A DNA stretch of 43,444 bases from an uncultured Verrucomicrobiota bacterium (GTDB taxonomy: Bacteria > Verrucomicrobiota > Verrucomicrobiia > Verrucomicrobiales > Verrucomicrobiaceae), in assembly GCA_903854655.1 (NCBI GenBank), contig CAINXC010000083.1:1-43444 (forward strand). The letters are read 5' to 3'. The notes beneath the pieces were generated by a model. It searched no databases. It was not told where the DNA came from and was given only the letters and a program-made list of their open reading frames with translations. How positions within the stretch are numbered: the first letter of the stretch is position 1; every line of letters begins with the position of its first letter. Made by a program: the position numbers and the translations under genes. Below are positions 40,740-43,444 of the stretch, one piece after another.

Positions 40740-41336
40740 ATGAGCCAAGCCCGCACCGCCTCCTGCCACCGCAAAACTGCGGAGACCGACATCCGCATGG
40801 AACTGACCGTGGATGGCGCCGGCCGCAGCAGCATCAAGACCGGCGTGGCGTTTCTCGACCACATGCTGACGCTGTTCACCAAGCACGGCCTGTTCGATCT
40901 GACCCTTGAAGCAAAAGGCGACATCGAGGTGGACTTTCATCACACGGTGGAAGACGTGGGCATCGTGCTCGGCCAGTGCTTTCGCGAGGCGCTGGGCAAG
41001 AAGGAAGGCATCCGCCGTTATGGCTGGTGCCTCCTGCCGATGGACGAAACCCTGGCGCAGCTCGCCATTGATCTCAGCGGCCGCCCCTTGCTCGTTTACA
41101 CGGTGCCTGAGCGGGTGGACTGCATCGGCATCGGCTTCCACTTCCAGCTTGTGGAGGAGTTCATGCGCGGCTTCTCAACGGCCGCACTGGCCAATCTGCA
41201 CATCGAAATCCAGCGTGGCAAGGACGCCCATCACATGGCCGAGGCCATCTTCAAGGGCCTGGCCAAAGTCATGGATCAGGCCACCCAGCTCGACCCGCGC
41301 ATCAGCGGCGTGCTCAGCACCAAGGACATGCTGTAG
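40740..41336 (+). CDS. hisB: Imidazoleglycerol-phosphate dehydratase (HisB)
   Basis: HisB dehydrates imidazoleglycerol phosphate to imidazoleacetol phosphate in histidine synthesis. The 198-residue protein is the stand-alone dehydratase, not fused to a phosphatase. It has the Mn-binding His motifs FLDHMLTLFTKHG, DFHHTVEDVGI, then GKDAHHMAEAIFKGLAK, and the N-terminal RKTAETDI. The ATG at 40740 gives the standard start. hisH begins 6 bases after its stop. No other his genes follow, since the next gene is on the other strand. Confidence 0.96.
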   Translation: MSQARTASCHRKTAETDIRMELTVDGAGRSSIKTGVAFLDHMLTLFTKHGLFDLTLEAKGDIEVDFHHTVEDVGIVLGQCFREALGKKEGIRRYGWCLLPMDETLAQLAIDLSGRPLLVYTVPERVDCIGIGFHFQLVEEFMRGFSTAALANLHIEIQRGKDAHHMAEAIFKGLAKVMDQATQLDPRISGVLSTKDML

Positions 41337-41342
41337 TTGATC

Positions 41343-41963
41343 ATGAAACTAGGAGTCCTCGATTACGGCGCAGGCAACCTGCGCAGCGTCCTCAACGCTT
41401 TTTCCACCATCGGCCATCCCGCGAAACTCGTCGCCGGTCCGGCGGATTTTGTCGGCGTCGACCTGCTTGTCTTTCCCGGGCAGGGAGCCTTCGGCGACAG
41501 TGTCCGGATCCTCCGGCAAAACCAGCTCTGGGAGCCTCTCAAAGCATGGCTGGCCGATGAGCGCCCCTACCTTGGCATCTGCCTCGGCTACCAGCTTCTC
41601 TTTGCCAGCAGCGAGGAGAGCCCCGGCGTGGAAGGCCTCCGCGTCGCCCCAGGGCGCGTGCGCAAGTTTGCCGGTGATTCCGGTCTCAAGATCCCGCACA
41701 TGGGCTGGAATCAGGCCCAATGGCAGCCCCGTGCCGCAGCGCTGCACAAGGACCTGCCGGACCCCAGTTACGTGTACTTCGTTCACTCCTATTACCCGGA
41801 GGTCGAAGATCCGGGCCTCGTGGCCTGCTCCACTCACTACGGCACGGACTTCGCCTCCGGCATCATCAAGCCGAACCTGGTGGCCGTGCAGTTCCATCCT
41901 GAGAAGAGCCAGGCCACCGGATTGGGCTTGCTGCGAAACTCACTGGCCCTGCTGGGTCAGTAG
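41343..41963 (+). CDS. hisH: Imidazole glycerol phosphate synthase, glutaminase subunit HisH
   Basis: HisH supplies ammonia from glutamine to HisF for imidazoleglycerol phosphate formation. The 206-residue class I amidotransferase has the nucleophile Cys in LGICLGYQLLF, the His-Glu in VAVQFHPEKSQ, and the HisH-type GAGNLRSV start and IPHMGWNQ. The ATG at 41343 is preferred over a TTG at 41337. The partner hisF is not in the window. It forms a two-gene unit with hisB. Confidence 0.96.
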   Translation: MKLGVLDYGAGNLRSVLNAFSTIGHPAKLVAGPADFVGVDLLVFPGQGAFGDSVRILRQNQLWEPLKAWLADERPYLGICLGYQLLFASSEESPGVEGLRVAPGRVRKFAGDSGLKIPHMGWNQAQWQPRAAALHKDLPDPSYVYFVHSYYPEVEDPGLVACSTHYGTDFASGIIKPNLVAVQFHPEKSQATGLGLLRNSLALLGQ

Positions 41964-41975
41964 CCGCAGGCAAAC

Positions 41976-42500
41976 TCAATGCTCGTCCTGTTCGTGGGCT
42001 TCCACGAACCAGAGGTTGGTGTCCGCCCCGCGCGAGATCTCGGTGAAAATGTCAGCGGTGTCGGCGTCGCCAAGCTCGGTCGCCTGGTCGATGGCCGTGC
42101 GGACAAGCTCGCCATAGAAGGCGATTGCGTGGGCCAGCTCGCCGACGTGCTTGGCACCGCTGGTGATGTCCAGGGGGTACTCGGGCAGGCTGGAGGTCTT
42201 TGCCGCCACGCGGACGGTGCCTTCGGCGATGCCTCCTAATTGGACGATGCGTTCGGCGATGAGGTCCACGTACTCGCCGGTTTCGGTGTACACCTTGTCG
42301 AAGAGCTGGTGCAAGGCCATGAAGTGGGGGCCTTTGACGTTCCAGTGGGCCTGCTTGGCCTGCATCATCAGGTCAATGGAATCGGCCAGCCGCTCTTGCA
42401 GCAGCGTTGCCACCTGGATGCGGGTTTTTTCCGGCAGGCTGTTGCGGGTATGCAGCGTGCTCGTCTTTTCAGGCTTGGATTTGGCAGTCTTGTTCTTCAT
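41976..42500 (-). CDS. dps: Dps-like DNA-binding ferritin
   Basis: Dps forms a 12-mer that oxidises and stores iron and protects DNA. The 174-residue protein has the ferroxidase signature KQAHWNVKG (His52), LHQLFDKV (His64), then TETGEYVDLIAERIVQLGG with Asp79 and Glu83. A Lys-rich N-terminal tail (MKNKTAKSKPEKT) could bind DNA, as in some Dps proteins. It converges with hisH over 12 bases. Fur/PerR regulation would be expected by family, but no operator like the one at 10889 is visible upstream of it. Confidence 0.95.
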   Translation of the reverse strand: MKNKTAKSKPEKTSTLHTRNSLPEKTRIQVATLLQERLADSIDLMMQAKQAHWNVKGPHFMALHQLFDKVYTETGEYVDLIAERIVQLGGIAEGTVRVAAKTSSLPEYPLDITSGAKHVGELAHAIAFYGELVRTAIDQATELGDADTADIFTEISRGADTNLWFVEAHEQDEH

Positions 42501-42560
42501 GGAAGGATGGATAGCTGATGGTCCAGTGCTCTCGCGATGGGGTCTTCACCCCAGATCTGA

Positions 42561-43444
42561 TCAGGGCTCGGCCAGTTCCGCGCATGTGGCGTTGAAGAAC
42601 TTGGCGGACTCGGCGATCTCAGGCGCGGAGTTGTCCCAATTGTACTCATACTCCACGCAGATCGCGCCCTGGAAGTGCTGCCGCTTGAGCTCCGTCAGCA
42701 TGCCTTTGACGTTGCTGATGCCGGTGCCCCAGGGCACGTCATGAGCCTTCGGGCTCATTTCGTTCAGATCCTTGAAATGCAGGGTGATCACCCGGCCTTC
42801 CAGCTTGCGCAGGCAGTCCACCGGATCGAGGCCGGAGCGCACCCAGTGGCCCACATCGGCGCAGGCGCCGAGCAGGGGGCTGCGGTCCTTGACGGCGGCC
42901 AGCACGGTGTCCGGGTTCCAATAGAAGTTTTTGGGGCCGGGGTGATTGTGGATGGCCACCTTGATGTTGTATTCCTTGGCCAGCTTCTCGACCACGTCCA
43001 TCACCGGGCCCAGCTCCTCCATCTTGCCATGGGTCTCGGGCTCGGCGACCAGCACTTGAATGCCCAGCTTTTTGGCGCCCTCAAAGATTTTGCGGCTCTC
43101 GGCTTCATCAATGGAGGGCTTGACCACGCCCATGTTCACAAAAGGCCACTCGATGCCCTTCTCCTTCATGCGCGCCTGGATCGCCGCCGCATCGGCGTCG
43201 GCGATGCCGACGGTCGATGATTTCTTGATCTTGCCTTCCTCCAGCAGGTTCACACTGCCGGAGATGCTCATGTTCTTGATCCCCATCGCAGCGGTCTTGT
43301 CGATGGCGTCGAAGATGGAGAACTTCTGGAAGGTGTAGGAATGGATGGCCAGTTTCCACCCCAGTTTCTCGGCGGGCGTTTGTTCCTGTGCCACGGCCCA
43401 TGAGGCAACCGCCAGCGTGATAATCAGACAGAGAGAAGCTTTCA
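42561..43444 (-). CDS. Secreted sugar-phosphate isomerase/epimerase-like TIM-barrel protein (start codon cut by window end)
   Basis: A xylose-isomerase-like TIM-barrel (AP_endonuc_2) protein. LAIHSYTFQKFSIFDAIDKT, followed by VAEPETHGKMEEL, AIHNHPGP, GACADVGHW and VITLHFKDLNE, supplies the expected metal-binding Glu, His and Asp residues. An internal GTG (43394) would give 277 residues, but the frame stays open beyond it and encodes a signal peptide (KASLCLIITLAVASWAVAQE). The complete gene would start at an ATG whose first base lies at position 43445, one base outside the window. The protein is therefore exported. Substrate is unknown; relatives act on hexoses, inositols or keto-sugars. Carbohydrate-related secreted neighbours elsewhere in the window fit this. 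Confidence 0.87.
   Translation of the reverse strand, partial: KASLCLIITLAVASWAVAQEQTPAEKLGWKLAIHSYTFQKFSIFDAIDKTAAMGIKNMSISGSVNLLEEGKIKKSSTVGIADADAAAIQARMKEKGIEWPFVNMGVVKPSIDEAESRKIFEGAKKLGIQVLVAEPETHGKMEELGPVMDVVEKLAKEYNIKVAIHNHPGPKNFYWNPDTVLAAVKDRSPLLGACADVGHWVRSGLDPVDCLRKLEGRVITLHFKDLNEMSPKAHDVPWGTGISNVKGMLTELKRQHFQGAICVEYEYNWDNSAPEIAESAKFFNATCAELAEP

Overview
The window is GC-rich, densely coded and reads as chromosomal DNA from a heterotrophic member of the Verrucomicrobiota (PVC group). This is an inference from gene content, not a database result. The pointers are a type II secretion (T2SS)/type IV pilus-like cluster with unusual assembly-platform proteins, secreted sulfatase, esterase and Tat-exported Gfo/Idh/MocA proteins typical of polysaccharide degraders, several large Pro/Ala-rich membrane proteins, and start codons mostly lacking strong Shine-Dalgarno sequences. 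No rRNA, tRNA or CRISPR array was recognised. No stretch above 300 bases lacks a gene except 29619-29973, which holds a gene remnant.

Layout. 1-7589 is one plus-strand T2SS operon: the 3' part of gspE, then gspF, four pseudopilins (G, H-, I- and J-like), gspK, GspL/PilN-like and GspM/PilO-like proteins, and a secreted Pro-rich protein with a possible GspC/PilP-like core. 7599-10759 holds an MFS symporter, a DUF4337-type membrane protein and two small membrane proteins. 10889-15019 is an iron-sulfur assembly operon, Fur-family regulator-sufC-sufB-sufD, with a PerR/Fur-like palindrome before the regulator; the sufE-like partner lies apart at 24392-24931. 15041-19616 carries housekeeping genes: a DUF6263-like secreted protein, PII (with a sigma-54-like promoter), a bifunctional-nuclease-domain protein, a gamma-carbonic anhydrase-like protein, HU and pabB.

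19667-24476 is the most unusual block. Three consecutive plus-strand genes encode large membrane-anchored proteins: a Pro-rich protein, a receiver-pseudokinase-TM-FGE-like fusion with every recognised catalytic signature degenerate, and a TonB-like-topology protein with a VWA domain. It looks like an undescribed envelope module.

24997-36017 mixes a secreted tandem alpha/beta hydrolase, guaA, a VapBC-like toxin-antitoxin pair, a truncated copy of an amidohydrolase gene, a Gfo/Idh/MocA oxidoreductase, a LysR regulator, the intact amidohydrolase, and an 860-residue sulfatase fused to a clan-A glycoside hydrolase domain. The last is probably a bifunctional enzyme for sulfated glycans.

36102-43444 returns to core functions: folC and rsmE (adjacent, minus strand), xth, a secreted protein with a C-terminal anchor, hisB-hisH, dps, and a secreted sugar-phosphate isomerase/epimerase-like protein whose start codon lies one base beyond the window end.
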